DNA of 64,000 nucleotides. Origin: Novosphingobium album (ex Liu et al. 2023) (lineage in GTDB: Bacteria; Pseudomonadota; Alphaproteobacteria; Sphingomonadales; Sphingomonadaceae). The notes under the pieces are model-generated. The model ran no database searches and was not told the origin of the DNA. It was given only the letters and a program-made list of their open reading frames with translations. Position numbers and translations under genes: made by a program. Shown here piece by piece: positions 42,642 to 51,703 of this stretch (positions are counted from its first letter, which is position 1; every line of letters begins with the position of its first letter). The stretch spans positions 1-64,000 of the forward strand of contig NZ_JARESE010000076.1 of the NCBI RefSeq assembly GCF_029076845.1, in the 5' to 3' direction.

Positions 42642-43332
42642 TCTAACTCTCCGGGGCCGCAGAAAGCATGAGCATCGCTGCCGAACGGCCTGCCAGCAAG
42701 GAATTGGGAGGGCCAGGGTTCATCCTGGTCCGGTGATCATCCTCGGCTGCGATGCGGGATCCCGGATTGGCGGGCGCGTCGCTCCGAGGGATTCAGGCGT
42801 GTCATCAGGCAACCGCCATGGAGCTGGTAGCGCCGAAAAGCCGGAAGCCGGTTCATGAAGCGATGCATATCATCATCTCACTCTGAGCGAAACGCACATG
42901 TCCGCCCTGGGATACGAGCTTAACGGCCGCCGGCGTGCAGGTCTCTAGGGATATCACCGGATTGCCATTTACCCCACCTCTCCCGGTACATTGCGGCGCC
43001 TGCTGATCGAACAGGGGGGTATAGGAGCGCAAGCGCATGACGCGCATATCCTCCAGCCTGCTTCGACCGGGGACGCACCCCTAGCTCCAGCCCGTGCGAC
43101 CGCCATGCGAGATTTCCCATAGCGAGCAGGCGAGGCACGGGTCTGGCCTGCGCAATTTAAGTTCAATATATTTGCGCTGAAATAACAATAATAGTCGTTT
43201 GTCTTATGGATCGAGAACCCGCAATTTCGGCGCCTGAGTGAAAGATGCTTCATCACAGCGGTGCCCGGGAGAGAGGATCCTGATCATTCAGGCCGGAGCA
43301 CGGGAAGGAGCTGGACGCCGAGGACGAAACGC
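42642..43332. other. 691-bp region without a convincing gene
   Basis: This lies between divergent genes. Short frames exist on both strands but have no recognisable content. The right part (about 43150-43210) is strikingly AT-rich for this DNA (CAATTTAAGTTCAATATATT and AATAACAATAATAG) and probably carries the cysJIB-type promoter and a regulator site. I see no riboswitch consensus or terminator that I would defend. Confidence 0.5.
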
Positions 43333-45126
43333 ATGATTGCACCGGAACTCCCAGGGAACCCCCTGACCCTGGACCAGTGGCGACAGGTCGAAGGACTGAC
43401 CCGGTCGCTCGATCCGATGCAGGTGCGCTGGCTCAGCGGCTATTTTGCCGGCCTGGACGCCGGTTTGCGACAGCCCCAGTCGCAGCCGGCGTCGCTTGTT
43501 GCGGCGCGCCGCCTGACCATTCTCTATGGCACCGAGACAGGCAACGCCGCCGAACTCGCCCGGACGCTCGCGACAGCCCTCGCGGACAAAGGGTTGACCG
43601 CCACCCTGTACGATATGGCCGACTACAAGGTCCGTCAGCTGGGCCAGGAACAGGATGTGCTGATCATTGTCAGCACCTATGGCGAAGGCGATCCACCGCA
43701 ACCCGCCACCGGCTTCTTTGAATTTACCGAGAGCCGCAAGGCCCCGAAGCTCGCCGGCACGCGCTTCGCCGTGCTCGCGCTAGGGGATTCCACTTACGAA
43801 TATTATTGCCAGGCCGGCAAGCGCCTCGACCAGCGCCTCGAGGAACTCGGGGGGCAACGCCTCGCCGATCGGGTCGATTGCGATGTCGACTATGAGGATC
43901 CCGCCGCGGCCTGGACCGCCGCTATCTCCGACCAGCTCGCGAGCGAGGCACCGGCTGTGCGGCCTTCCGGCACTGTCCAGCACGCCGCATTGGCCGCACC
44001 CCAATCCGCATATGACAAACGCAATCCCTTCCCGGCGCCCATCATCGAGAACATCGCGATCGTCGGGCGCGGATCCAGCAAAGAAACCCGCCACATCGAA
44101 TTCTCGCTCGCGGGCTCGGGCCTTGTCTACGAGCCGGGCGATGCGCTCGGGATCGCTGCATCGAACGATCCCACGGTCGTCAGTGACCTGCTGTCAGCGC
44201 TGGACCTGGCGCCGGAGGCGACATTCGAGCTCAAGGGCCAGACCTCCACGATCGGCGAGGCCCTGGCGCACCGCTTCGAGATCACCGCCGCCACGCCGCG
44301 CTTCCTCGATTACTGGGCGCTGCTCAGCGAAGCAGCTCTCCTCAGGCAATTGCAGGAGGAGGACCGCGCCGGCGAACGCTCGGTCTTCCTGCGCACCCAC
44401 CACATCGTCGACATCGTGCGCCGTTTCCCCGTGCAAAACGTGATGCCCCAGGGTTTCATCTCGGCGCTGCGGCCGCTCCAGCCGCGCCTCTATTCGCTGG
44501 CCTCGAGCCTGTCAGCGACGCCGGGCGAAGCCCATCTCACGGTCGCCCCGGTGCGCTACAGCCTCCACGGTGCCCCGCGCAGCGGGGTCGCCTCGGGCCT
44601 CCTCGCCGACCGCGCGGAAATCGACACGGTTCTGCCGGTCTATGTCCAGAGCAACCAGCACTTCAGGCTGCCCGCCACCGATGCCCCCATCCTGATGATC
44701 GGCGCCGGGACCGGGATCGCACCCTATCGCGCGTTTCTGCAAGAACGCGAGGCGAGAGGCATTTCGGCCAGGAGCTGGCTGTTCTTCGGCGAACGCAACT
44801 TCCGCACCGATTTCCTCTACCAGACCGAATGGCAAAGCTGGCTCAAAGACGGCACGCTCACGCGCATGGATGTCGCCTTTTCGCGGGACCGGGCCGACAA
44901 GATCTACGTCCAGCACCGTATGAAGGAGCAGGCGCGCGACATCTTCGCCTGGCTGGAGGAGGGCGCGCATGTCTATGTCTGCGGCGACGCGGCCAATCTG
45001 GCGCCCGATGTCCACGAGGCGCTGATCGATATCGTTGCCCACGAAGCCCGAACCGGCCGCGAGGCGGCGGAGGACTATGTCCGCTCGCTCCAGGCCGACC
45101 ACCGCTATCAGCGCGATGTCTATTGA
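43333..45126 (+). CDS. cysJ: sulfite reductase flavoprotein alpha-component
   Basis: 597 residues from the ATG; a GTG 24 codons upstream is less likely. Domains: flavodoxin (FMN) ~60-200 with LYGTETGNAAELA and STYGEGDPP; an FAD domain with RLYSLASSLSATPGEAHLTV; and an NADPH domain with GAGTGIAPYRAFLQERE and FFGERNF, ending in the conserved ...RYQRDVY. It passes electrons from NADPH to CysI for six-electron reduction of sulfite to sulfide. First gene of a three-gene sulfur operon. Confidence 0.93.
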   Translation: MIAPELPGNPLTLDQWRQVEGLTRSLDPMQVRWLSGYFAGLDAGLRQPQSQPASLVAARRLTILYGTETGNAAELARTLATALADKGLTATLYDMADYKVRQLGQEQDVLIIVSTYGEGDPPQPATGFFEFTESRKAPKLAGTRFAVLALGDSTYEYYCQAGKRLDQRLEELGGQRLADRVDCDVDYEDPAAAWTAAISDQLASEAPAVRPSGTVQHAALAAPQSAYDKRNPFPAPIIENIAIVGRGSSKETRHIEFSLAGSGLVYEPGDALGIAASNDPTVVSDLLSALDLAPEATFELKGQTSTIGEALAHRFEITAATPRFLDYWALLSEAALLRQLQEEDRAGERSVFLRTHHIVDIVRRFPVQNVMPQGFISALRPLQPRLYSLASSLSATPGEAHLTVAPVRYSLHGAPRSGVASGLLADRAEIDTVLPVYVQSNQHFRLPATDAPILMIGAGTGIAPYRAFLQEREARGISARSWLFFGERNFRTDFLYQTEWQSWLKDGTLTRMDVAFSRDRADKIYVQHRMKEQARDIFAWLEEGAHVYVCGDAANLAPDVHEALIDIVAHEARTGREAAEDYVRSLQADHRYQRDVY

Positions 45127-45137
45127 AGGGGCATGAC

Positions 45138-46856
45138 ATGACCGAAACCACTGTTCTCGATCGGAGCCGGGATCTGTCGCAGCCGCTCGACCGGCTCGGT
45201 CCTGATGAAAGCATGAAGGATCGCAGCGACTATCTGCGCGGCACGATCTCCGAAGGGCTGCTTGACCGGATCACGGGGGCCGTTCCGGACCAGGACGACG
45301 TGAAGCTCATGAAATTTCACGGCATCTACCAACAGGACGACCGTGACCTGCGCGATGAACGCCGGCGCCAGAAGCTGGAGCCTGCATATCAGTTCATGAT
45401 CCGGGTACGCCTGCCCGGCGGCGTCTGCACGCCCGCCCAGTGGTTGAAACTCGACGAGCTGGCACGCGCGCATGGCGGCGAAACGCTGCGGATCACCACG
45501 CGCCAGACCTTCCAGTTCCACTGGGTGCTCAAGGACAGTCTGCGTCCCATCATCCAGGGACTGCACGACACGCTGCTCGACACGGTGGCGGCTTGCGGTG
45601 ACGACAGCCGCGGCGTGATGTGCACCGTCGACCCGCAGAGCTCGCGTTTCCATGCCGAAGTCGCCGCCATGGCGAAGCGGGTCAGCGACCACGTGATCCC
45701 GAAGACCCGCGCCTATCATGAGATCTGGTACGGCAGCGAACGGGTTGGCGGCTCCGAGCCTGAAGAGCCCTTCTATGGCCGCACCTACATGCCGCGAAAA
45801 TTCAAGATCGGCTTCGCACTGCCGCCATCGAACGACATCGATGTCTACGCCCAGGACCTCGGCTTCATCGCGATCGGCGAGGAGGGTGGCCTCGAGGGAT
45901 TCAACGTCGTGATCGGCGGCGGCATGGGCCGCACCGACCAGGCCCCCGAAACCTATCCGCGCCTCGCCAGCCTCATCGGTTTCGTGCCTGTCGATCGGGT
46001 GATCGCGTGCGCCGAAGCGGTGATGGCGGTCCAGCGCGACTATGGCGATCGCAAGGACCGCCAGCACGCGCGCTTCAAATACACGATCGACGACAAGGGC
46101 CTCGACTGGATCAAGGCCGAGATCGAGCGGCGGATGGGGGGGCCCCTCGGTGAGGCAAGGCCGTTCGCCTTCACGTCCAATGGCGACAGCTATGGCTGGA
46201 ATACCACGCCCGATGGCCGCCACCACCGCACCCTCATCATCGAGAACGGGCGCCTCGATCTCAAGCTGCTCGATGCCCTGCGCGACCTCGCCCGCGTCCA
46301 CCGGGGTGCTTTCAGGCTGACAGCCAATCAGAACCTGATCGTCGCCGGCGTCCGGACGGAGGATCGGCCGGCGATCGACGCGATCCTCGCCGAGCATTTC
46401 CCGGACATCGACCACTTCTCCATCCTGCGGCGCAACGCGATCGCCTGCGTCGCCTTGCCGACGTGCGGCCTCGCCATGGCGGAGAGCGAACGCTATCTGC
46501 CCACGCTGCTCGACAGGATCGAGGCGATCCTGGCCGAAAACGGTCTTTCCGAAGAGCCGATCACGGTCAGGATGAGCGGTTGCCCGAATGGCTGCTCACG
46601 CCCCTATATCGCCGAAATCGGACTGACGGGGCGCGCACCGGGCAAATATAATCTCTATCTTGGGGGCGGCTTTCACGGCGAGCGCCTGAACCGCATGATC
46701 AGGGAGAATGTCGGCGAAGCCGTGATTCTCGAGATCCTGGCGGACACTCTCGGCCGCTATGCGCGCGAACGGGAACCTGGCGAGCATTTCGGGGACTTTA
46801 CAATTCGCGCCGGCATCGTGCGCGAAGTGACCGAAGGGCGTTTGTTCAATGACTGA
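45138..46856 (+). CDS. cysI: sulfite reductase hemoprotein beta-component
   Basis: 572 residues, 11 bp after cysJ. The siroheme/4Fe-4S cysteines are clear: CVALPTC (C about 437 and 443) and SGCPNGC (C about 480 and 484). Substrate-side arginines occur in TRQTFQFHWV, with RGVMCTVDPQSS later. It binds sulfite at siroheme and reduces it to sulfide in assimilation. The end overlaps metB by 8 bp. Confidence 0.94.
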   Translation: MTETTVLDRSRDLSQPLDRLGPDESMKDRSDYLRGTISEGLLDRITGAVPDQDDVKLMKFHGIYQQDDRDLRDERRRQKLEPAYQFMIRVRLPGGVCTPAQWLKLDELARAHGGETLRITTRQTFQFHWVLKDSLRPIIQGLHDTLLDTVAACGDDSRGVMCTVDPQSSRFHAEVAAMAKRVSDHVIPKTRAYHEIWYGSERVGGSEPEEPFYGRTYMPRKFKIGFALPPSNDIDVYAQDLGFIAIGEEGGLEGFNVVIGGGMGRTDQAPETYPRLASLIGFVPVDRVIACAEAVMAVQRDYGDRKDRQHARFKYTIDDKGLDWIKAEIERRMGGPLGEARPFAFTSNGDSYGWNTTPDGRHHRTLIIENGRLDLKLLDALRDLARVHRGAFRLTANQNLIVAGVRTEDRPAIDAILAEHFPDIDHFSILRRNAIACVALPTCGLAMAESERYLPTLLDRIEAILAENGLSEEPITVRMSGCPNGCSRPYIAEIGLTGRAPGKYNLYLGGGFHGERLNRMIRENVGEAVILEILADTLGRYAREREPGEHFGDFTIRAGIVREVTEGRLFND

Positions 46857-48021
46857 TCCACGCGATGATCTGCCGCGGCCACAGACGATCACGGCCGCTT
46901 ACGGGGTTGCCAGCGATCCGGCTTTCGGGGCGGTCGCGCCGCCGCTTTACCTGTCGAGCACCTACGAGTTCGCCGGTTTCGACGAACCGCGGATCTATGA
47001 CTATGGCCGGGCGGGCAATCCGACCCGGGAACTGCTCGCCGATGCCCTGGCGAAACTCGAGCGCGGCGCAGGAGGGGTCATCACGTCGAGCGGAATGGCC
47101 GCCCTCGACCTCCTCGTCAGCCGGCTCCGCCCGGACGATCTCATCCTCGCGCCGCACGACTGCTACGGCGGGACCATGCGTCTCTTGAAGGCGCGCGCCG
47201 AGCGCGGGCATTGCAGCGTGCGGTTCGTCGACCAATCGAGCGGGCCGGCGTTCGCAGCGGCGCTCGAGGACCAGCCCTCGCTCGTCCTGGTCGAGACACC
47301 GAGCAACCCTTTGATGCGGGTCGTCGATATCGCCGCACTCGCCGCGCAGGCGCGAGCCGCAAGCGCCGCCGTCGCGGTCGACAACACCTTCCTGTCGCCC
47401 GCGATCCAGCGGCCGATCGAACTCGGCGCCGACTATGTCGTCCATTCGACCACCAAATATCTCAACGGCCATTCCGATGTTATCGGCGGCGCTGTCGTCG
47501 CGGCCGACCCCGCTCAAGTCGAGGAACTGCGCCACTGGGCAAACGTCGTCGGGAGCGCCGGGGCTCCGTTCGATTCCTGGCTGACCTTGCGCGGACTGCG
47601 CACGCTGTTCCCGCGCATGGAGCAACAGCAGATCAACGCCATGCGCGTCGCCCAATTTCTCGATAGTCATCCCGCCGTGGCGAAAGTCCACTACCCGGGG
47701 CTGTCGTCACATCCCGGCCACGCCATCGCAGCGCGGCAGCAGCGCGGCTTTGGCGCCATGCTCAGCTTCGAGCTTCTCGGCGGCGTTGACGCCGTCCGCC
47801 AATTCATCGGCGCGGTGCGCTTCTTCACCTTGGCCGAATCGCTCGGCGGTGTCGAAAGCCTGGTCGCGCATCCAGCGACGATGACCCATGCCGACATGGG
47901 CGAGGAGGCCCGCGCCGCGGCGGGCATCAGGGACAGTCTGCTACGGCTCTCGGTGGGCCTCGAGGCGGAACAGGATCTGATCGCCGGTCTCGAAGAAGGG
48001 CTCGCGGCATGCCGCAGCTGA
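46849..48021 (+). CDS. metB: PLP-dependent trans-sulfuration enzyme (cystathionine gamma-synthase type)
   Basis: 390 residues, Cys/Met metabolism PLP family. The PLP lysine lies in HSTTKYLNGHSD. YGRAGNPTRELLADALAKLE and VETPSNPLMRVVDI are conserved, and TLAESLGGVESLVAHPATMT is the substrate-side loop. It could be cystathionine gamma-synthase or O-succinylhomoserine sulfhydrylase. Coupling to sulfite reductase makes direct sulfide use plausible, but sequence alone does not settle it. Translationally coupled to cysI. Confidence 0.88.
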   Translation: MTDPRDDLPRPQTITAAYGVASDPAFGAVAPPLYLSSTYEFAGFDEPRIYDYGRAGNPTRELLADALAKLERGAGGVITSSGMAALDLLVSRLRPDDLILAPHDCYGGTMRLLKARAERGHCSVRFVDQSSGPAFAAALEDQPSLVLVETPSNPLMRVVDIAALAAQARAASAAVAVDNTFLSPAIQRPIELGADYVVHSTTKYLNGHSDVIGGAVVAADPAQVEELRHWANVVGSAGAPFDSWLTLRGLRTLFPRMEQQQINAMRVAQFLDSHPAVAKVHYPGLSSHPGHAIAARQQRGFGAMLSFELLGGVDAVRQFIGAVRFFTLAESLGGVESLVAHPATMTHADMGEEARAAAGIRDSLLRLSVGLEAEQDLIAGLEEGLAACRS

Positions 48022-48058
48022 TCGAGCAGGGCCGACCGACCAGTAGAGGAGCGAACGC

Positions 48059-48301
48059 ATGCCAGGATATGTGCTGATCGCCGATGTCTTCGCCGCGATC
48101 CTCGCCTTCGCAGGGTTCACCATGGCGTTTCGCCAATCGACGGTTCGACGCCTGATCGGACGGTCGCCGCCTGTTTCCTCGATCGCGCCCGCGGACGGTG
48201 AAGTCGATCCCATCACCTATATCCTGCGCATCGCCGGCGTCATGCTGATGGTATTCGGTATTGCCATTGGCGGAATGTTCACGCTGTTCCACGCTGCCTA
48301 G
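48059..48301 (+). CDS. small two-helix membrane protein
   Basis: 80 residues with an AGGAG ribosome site. Helix 1 (YVLIADVFAAILAFAGFTMAF) and helix 2 (RIAGVMLMVFGIAIGGMFTLF) are joined by a ~30-residue polar loop. No family recognised. It lies 37 bp after metB and may be cotranscribed with the redox-type genes that follow. Confidence 0.6.
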   Translation: MPGYVLIADVFAAILAFAGFTMAFRQSTVRRLIGRSPPVSSIAPADGEVDPITYILRIAGVMLMVFGIAIGGMFTLFHAA

Positions 48302-48335
48302 AGGATGATCGTTCACCGCCGAAGGAGGTGTCAGA

Positions 48336-48830
48336 ATGGATGGAACCACCGCCTCTCCCGCACCCGACTGGCACGTCGAGCGGTGGTTCAACGCCGATAC
48401 CCCGCCAACCCTGCAGGCCCTGCGCGGCAAGGTCGTCGCCCTTCACGCCTTCCAGATGCTCTGTCCGGGCTGCGTCGCGAGCGGCCTCCCCCAGGCACAG
48501 CGGATCGCGCGCGCCTTCGATCCGAAACACCTCGCCGTCATCGGGCTTCACACGGTGTTCGAGCATCATGAGGTGATGCCTCCGGAGGCTCTCGCGGTCT
48601 TTATTCGCGAGTATCGCCTGACCTTTCCGATCGGCGTGGATCGCCCAGGCACTCCCGGCCCCATCCCCCAGACCATGGCGGCCTATGCGATGCAGGGGAC
48701 GCCCTCGCTCATCCTGATCGACCGTCATGGGCGACTGCGCAAACAGGCGTTCGGAACCGAGGACGATCTGCGTGTCGGCGCCGATATCGCCTTTCTCCTG
48801 ACAGAACCGGAGCCGTCTCATGACCCATGA
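48336..48830 (+). CDS. thioredoxin-fold peroxiredoxin/TlpA-like protein
   Basis: 164 residues, no signal peptide, so cytosolic. The redox motif CPGC (residues ~43-46) is followed by a typical AhpC/TSA-TlpA fold: VIGLHTVFEHHEVM, FPIGVDRPG and a cis-Pro segment GTPSLILIDRHG. It probably acts as a thiol oxidoreductase or resistance-type peroxidase. It overlaps the next gene by 11 bp. Confidence 0.8.
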   Translation: MDGTTASPAPDWHVERWFNADTPPTLQALRGKVVALHAFQMLCPGCVASGLPQAQRIARAFDPKHLAVIGLHTVFEHHEVMPPEALAVFIREYRLTFPIGVDRPGTPGPIPQTMAAYAMQGTPSLILIDRHGRLRKQAFGTEDDLRVGADIAFLLTEPEPSHDP

Positions 48831-49152
48831 CTATGACGATCGCATCGATCCGGAGCAGCTCCTCGATACGGTGCGCTCCATCGCCCGGCGCCTCCACGCG
48901 GACGACCGCCCGCTCGAAGATCTTGTCGGCGAGGTCGTCGATCAGCGCTTCTCGAGTTGCCTGGCAGAAGGAGACCCGGGCCGCCTGGACGGCGCGATCC
49001 GTTCCAGCCTCATTCTCGAAATCTGTCGGCAGGTGCGGATAGAGATCGCCAGCGGCGACCTCATCGACAAGATCGACGAAGCCTCGATCGAATCCTTTCC
49101 GGCGAGCGATCCACCGGCCTGGATCGGCGGCAGAATTGGAGACGGCAGATGA
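48820..49152 (+). CDS. hypothetical protein with ESFPASDPP motif
   Basis: 110 residues, soluble and acidic. The C-terminal SIESFPASDPPAWIGG is a short conserved motif that recurs at the ends of several small alphaproteobacterial proteins of unknown function. The N-terminal helical part (LLDTVRSIARRLHADDRP) gives no other clue. It overlaps the redoxin and DUF488 genes at each end, so the three are coupled. Confidence 0.65.
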   Translation: MTHDYDDRIDPEQLLDTVRSIARRLHADDRPLEDLVGEVVDQRFSSCLAEGDPGRLDGAIRSSLILEICRQVRIEIASGDLIDKIDEASIESFPASDPPAWIGGRIGDGR

Positions 49153-49526
49153 AGGGCGCTCTTCGCATCAAGCGGATCTATGAGCCTCCCGCCAGGAATG
49201 ACGGCCAGCGTGTTCTGGTCGACAGGATCTGGCCCAGGGGCGTGACCCGCGAAGCCGCCGCGCTCGATCTCTGGCTCAAGGAGATCGCGCCCTCCACCGA
49301 GCTGCGGAAATGGTTCGGTCACGATCCGTCCCGTTATGCCGAGTTTCGAGATCGCTACCGCCGGGAGCTTGAAGCACAGCCGGACGCGGTAGCCGAAATT
49401 TGCGCGCTGGCTGGAAAAGGCGATGTGACGCTGCTCTACGGCGCCCATGACGAGCACGCCAATCAAGCAGTGGTCCTTGCCGAATATCTCGCCGAACGAG
49501 GATATCGTTTCCAGCGCGCTGGCTGA
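49149..49526 (+). CDS. DUF488 family protein
   Basis: 125 residues from the ATG overlapping the upstream TGA. Family marks are GQRVLVDRIWPRGVTREAA, LRKWFGHDPSRYAEFRDRY and VTLLYGAHDEHANQAVVL. DUF488 proteins of this short type (YeaO-like) are widespread and often stress-linked; their biochemical function is unproven. Last gene of the coupled group. Confidence 0.85.
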   Translation: MKGALRIKRIYEPPARNDGQRVLVDRIWPRGVTREAAALDLWLKEIAPSTELRKWFGHDPSRYAEFRDRYRRELEAQPDAVAEICALAGKGDVTLLYGAHDEHANQAVVLAEYLAERGYRFQRAG

Positions 49527-49631
49527 TCACGCGAAGCGGCGGCCGCGCCGGTATTCGCTTTCTGACGCCCGCATGGCGATTTGGGATATTGCGGATAGAC
49601 CAGATGGGTGTTGCAGCCGCTCAATGGCGCC

Positions 49632-50564
49632 ATGACGAATATCGCAACCCTGACCCTGAACCCAACGCTCGATGTCGCCTACGAGGTCGAGCGCCTGTAC
49701 CACACGCGCAAGATGCGCACGAAATCCGAATTCTACAGCCCAGGCGGCGGCGGTATCAACGTTGCCCGGGTCTTCGTTCGTCTCGGCGGCAACGCGCGCA
49801 GCTATTATCTCGCAGGCGGTGCTACCGGCGATGCGCTCGACGGGCTGCTTGACCTTCACCAACTCGTCCGTAACCGGATCCCGATCGAGGGCCACACCCG
49901 CGTCGCATCCGCCGTGCTCGATCTGGAAACCGGTAAAGAGTACCGCTTCACCCCGCCCGGACCGACGATCAAACCGGCCGAATGGCAGGCCTGCCTCGAC
50001 CAACTCGAACATGTGCAATGCAAATTCCTGGTCCTCAGCGGTTCGCTGCCGCCGGGCATGCCCGGCGACTTCTACGGTCGGGTCGTGGCCTTGATGCGGC
50101 GCAGGGGGATTCCGGTCGTTCTCGACAGCTCGGGCCCCGGCCTGAACGGCGGTCTCGGCGAGGGCGGAGTATTCCTCGTCAAACCGAGCATCGGCGAACT
50201 GCGTCAGTTCACCGGACTGGGCCTCACCGACCCCGACGAGATCGCCGACGCCGCGATGGCCATCGTCCAGTCAGGGCAAGCCGCCCATGTCGCGGTAACC
50301 ATGGGGCATGACGGGGCGCTCCTCGCCAATTCCGCGGGACAGTATTTTCTGCCGGCCGCCCCCATCGAGGCGAGGAGCGCGGTTGGTGCCGGTGACAGCT
50401 TCCTCTCGGCCATGCTCTTTGCGATCACGATTGGCTGGGATCTGTCCGAAGCGTTCCGTTTCGGAATTGCCGCCGGTGCCGCTGCCGTCATCGGCCCGGG
50501 ACACGATCTCGCCAGGCCAAGCGACATCCAGCGGCTCTATCAGCAGGTTGCGCAAATCCCCTGA
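49632..50564 (+). CDS. pfkB: PfkB-family sugar kinase (phosphofructokinase-2 type)
   Basis: 310 residues from the ATG; a TTG eight codons upstream is possible. PfkB signatures 1 and 2 are visible: SPGGGGINVARVFVRLGG near the N-terminus and SAVGAGDSFLSAML near the C-terminus, where the Asp is the catalytic base. TLNPTLDVAYEVERL matches 6-phosphofructokinase 2 / 1-phosphofructokinase. PfkB with a universal stress protein is a common pairing in low-oxygen regulons. Sugar specificity is inferred. Confidence 0.85.
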   Translation: MTNIATLTLNPTLDVAYEVERLYHTRKMRTKSEFYSPGGGGINVARVFVRLGGNARSYYLAGGATGDALDGLLDLHQLVRNRIPIEGHTRVASAVLDLETGKEYRFTPPGPTIKPAEWQACLDQLEHVQCKFLVLSGSLPPGMPGDFYGRVVALMRRRGIPVVLDSSGPGLNGGLGEGGVFLVKPSIGELRQFTGLGLTDPDEIADAAMAIVQSGQAAHVAVTMGHDGALLANSAGQYFLPAAPIEARSAVGAGDSFLSAMLFAITIGWDLSEAFRFGIAAGAAAVIGPGHDLARPSDIQRLYQQVAQIP

Positions 50565-50594
50565 ATATCGCAGCGAACCGATGACAATGGGATA

Positions 50595-51596
50595 TCAGAG
50601 GAATTGATCACCGGCATGATCATCGAACATCGCCGCGTCCCGCACATAGTCGGCGACGGTGTCGAGCGATTTGTGCCGCGAATGATCTTTCATCTTGAAC
50701 AGGTTCGCCCGCTTCGACGCCGCCTCGGTGAGGAACCCGGCGCGGAGCGAATGGCCCGAATAGACCGATGGGTCTAGGCCTGCCGCGGCCGCGCAGGCCT
50801 TCACCAGACGCACCACCGTCTTGTCGGTGATCGGATCGTCGGTCACGGCATCGCCGCGCGTCAGACGGCGGAACACCGGGCCTTGGCGGGCTTTGCCGGT
50901 CAGCGGATCCGGCCCGCTCAGATCGGCGGCCGCGAGCCAGTCGTTCAGCAGGGTCACGGGTCGGATGAACCGCCCCTCGGGGATGACGATAGTCTGACCT
51001 TCCGCGTTCTGATCGCGCTTGGACTTGGGAACGGTGATCCGCACACCGTTTGCCACGAATAGGAGGTCCGGCAGCCGCATGCCGGCGATCTCCGATCGGC
51101 GAAACGCTCCGGCCATCCCAATCGCCAGGATTGCCCGGTCGCGCCTGGCGCGCAGGCCCGAGCCTGCAATCGTCGCCAGCATCGCCTTGAGAACCTCTGC
51201 TTGCGCCGGGGCCTTCTGCTCCTTCTGCCGTGCATATTTGCGGCGAACCCCTGCCAGCATCTGCGCAATGACGCCGGCGCCGTCGCGCGCGGTGGGGCAC
51301 GCGAGGCCAGCTTCCCTGTGATGGTGATTGATGGCTGCCACACGGCGCCCGATCGTCACCGGCGCGATACCCGTCTCGGCCTCGATGTGAGCGAACAGCG
51401 CCACGATGTCCGGATGCGCGGGGAGGGCCTCGATATTGCGCGCGTCGCAGAAGTCGCAGAAGCGATCCCAGTCCGATTGATAGGCTTTGCGTGTCGAAGC
51501 GGCCTTGGCGGCCGCCAGCGTATCGCGAGCGCTTTCGATCTCGGCGAGAAGATCGGCGGGCAGATCGGTCGAAACCGCAAGCCGTCCACCGCCCAT
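50595..51596 (-). CDS. tyrosine recombinase / integrase
   Basis: 333 residues. An N-terminal SAM-like core-binding domain (~20-115, STRKAYQSDWDRFCDFCD) and a C-terminal catalytic domain have R166 (AFRRSE), K193 (SKRD), H282 and R285 (GHSLRAGF), H308 (RHKSLDTV) and nucleophile Y317. All active-site residues are intact. Its ATG shares one base with the stop of a 35-codon ORF that itself overlaps abiEii, so the recombinase is expressed with the toxin-antitoxin operon. No tRNA or obvious att duplication is visible beside it. Confidence 0.9.
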   Translation of the reverse strand: MGGGRLAVSTDLPADLLAEIESARDTLAAAKAASTRKAYQSDWDRFCDFCDARNIEALPAHPDIVALFAHIEAETGIAPVTIGRRVAAINHHHREAGLACPTARDGAGVIAQMLAGVRRKYARQKEQKAPAQAEVLKAMLATIAGSGLRARRDRAILAIGMAGAFRRSEIAGMRLPDLLFVANGVRITVPKSKRDQNAEGQTIVIPEGRFIRPVTLLNDWLAAADLSGPDPLTGKARQGPVFRRLTRGDAVTDDPITDKTVVRLVKACAAAAGLDPSVYSGHSLRAGFLTEAASKRANLFKMKDHSRHKSLDTVADYVRDAAMFDDHAGDQFL

Positions 51597-51703
51597 CAGC
51601 CGTCCTTTCCTGCAGCATCTCGGGGGCGGTCGGCCTTGCCCGCCCTGTTGCCGGCACGCGGCGCGGTGCTTGGGCCGGCAAGGGCGGTGCGCGCAGACGT
51701 CAT
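51596..51703 (-). CDS. 35-aa coupled ORF between abiEii and integrase
   Basis: MTSARTALAGPSTAPRAGN continues to a basic Lys/Arg/Asp-rich end. Its ATG overlaps the abiEii stop (ATGA) and its stop overlaps the integrase start (TGATG). No domain is recognisable. It may encode a tiny protein or exist only to carry ribosomes from the toxin gene to the recombinase gene. Confidence 0.4.
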   Translation of the reverse strand: MTSARTALAGPSTAPRAGNRAGKADRPRDAAGKDG

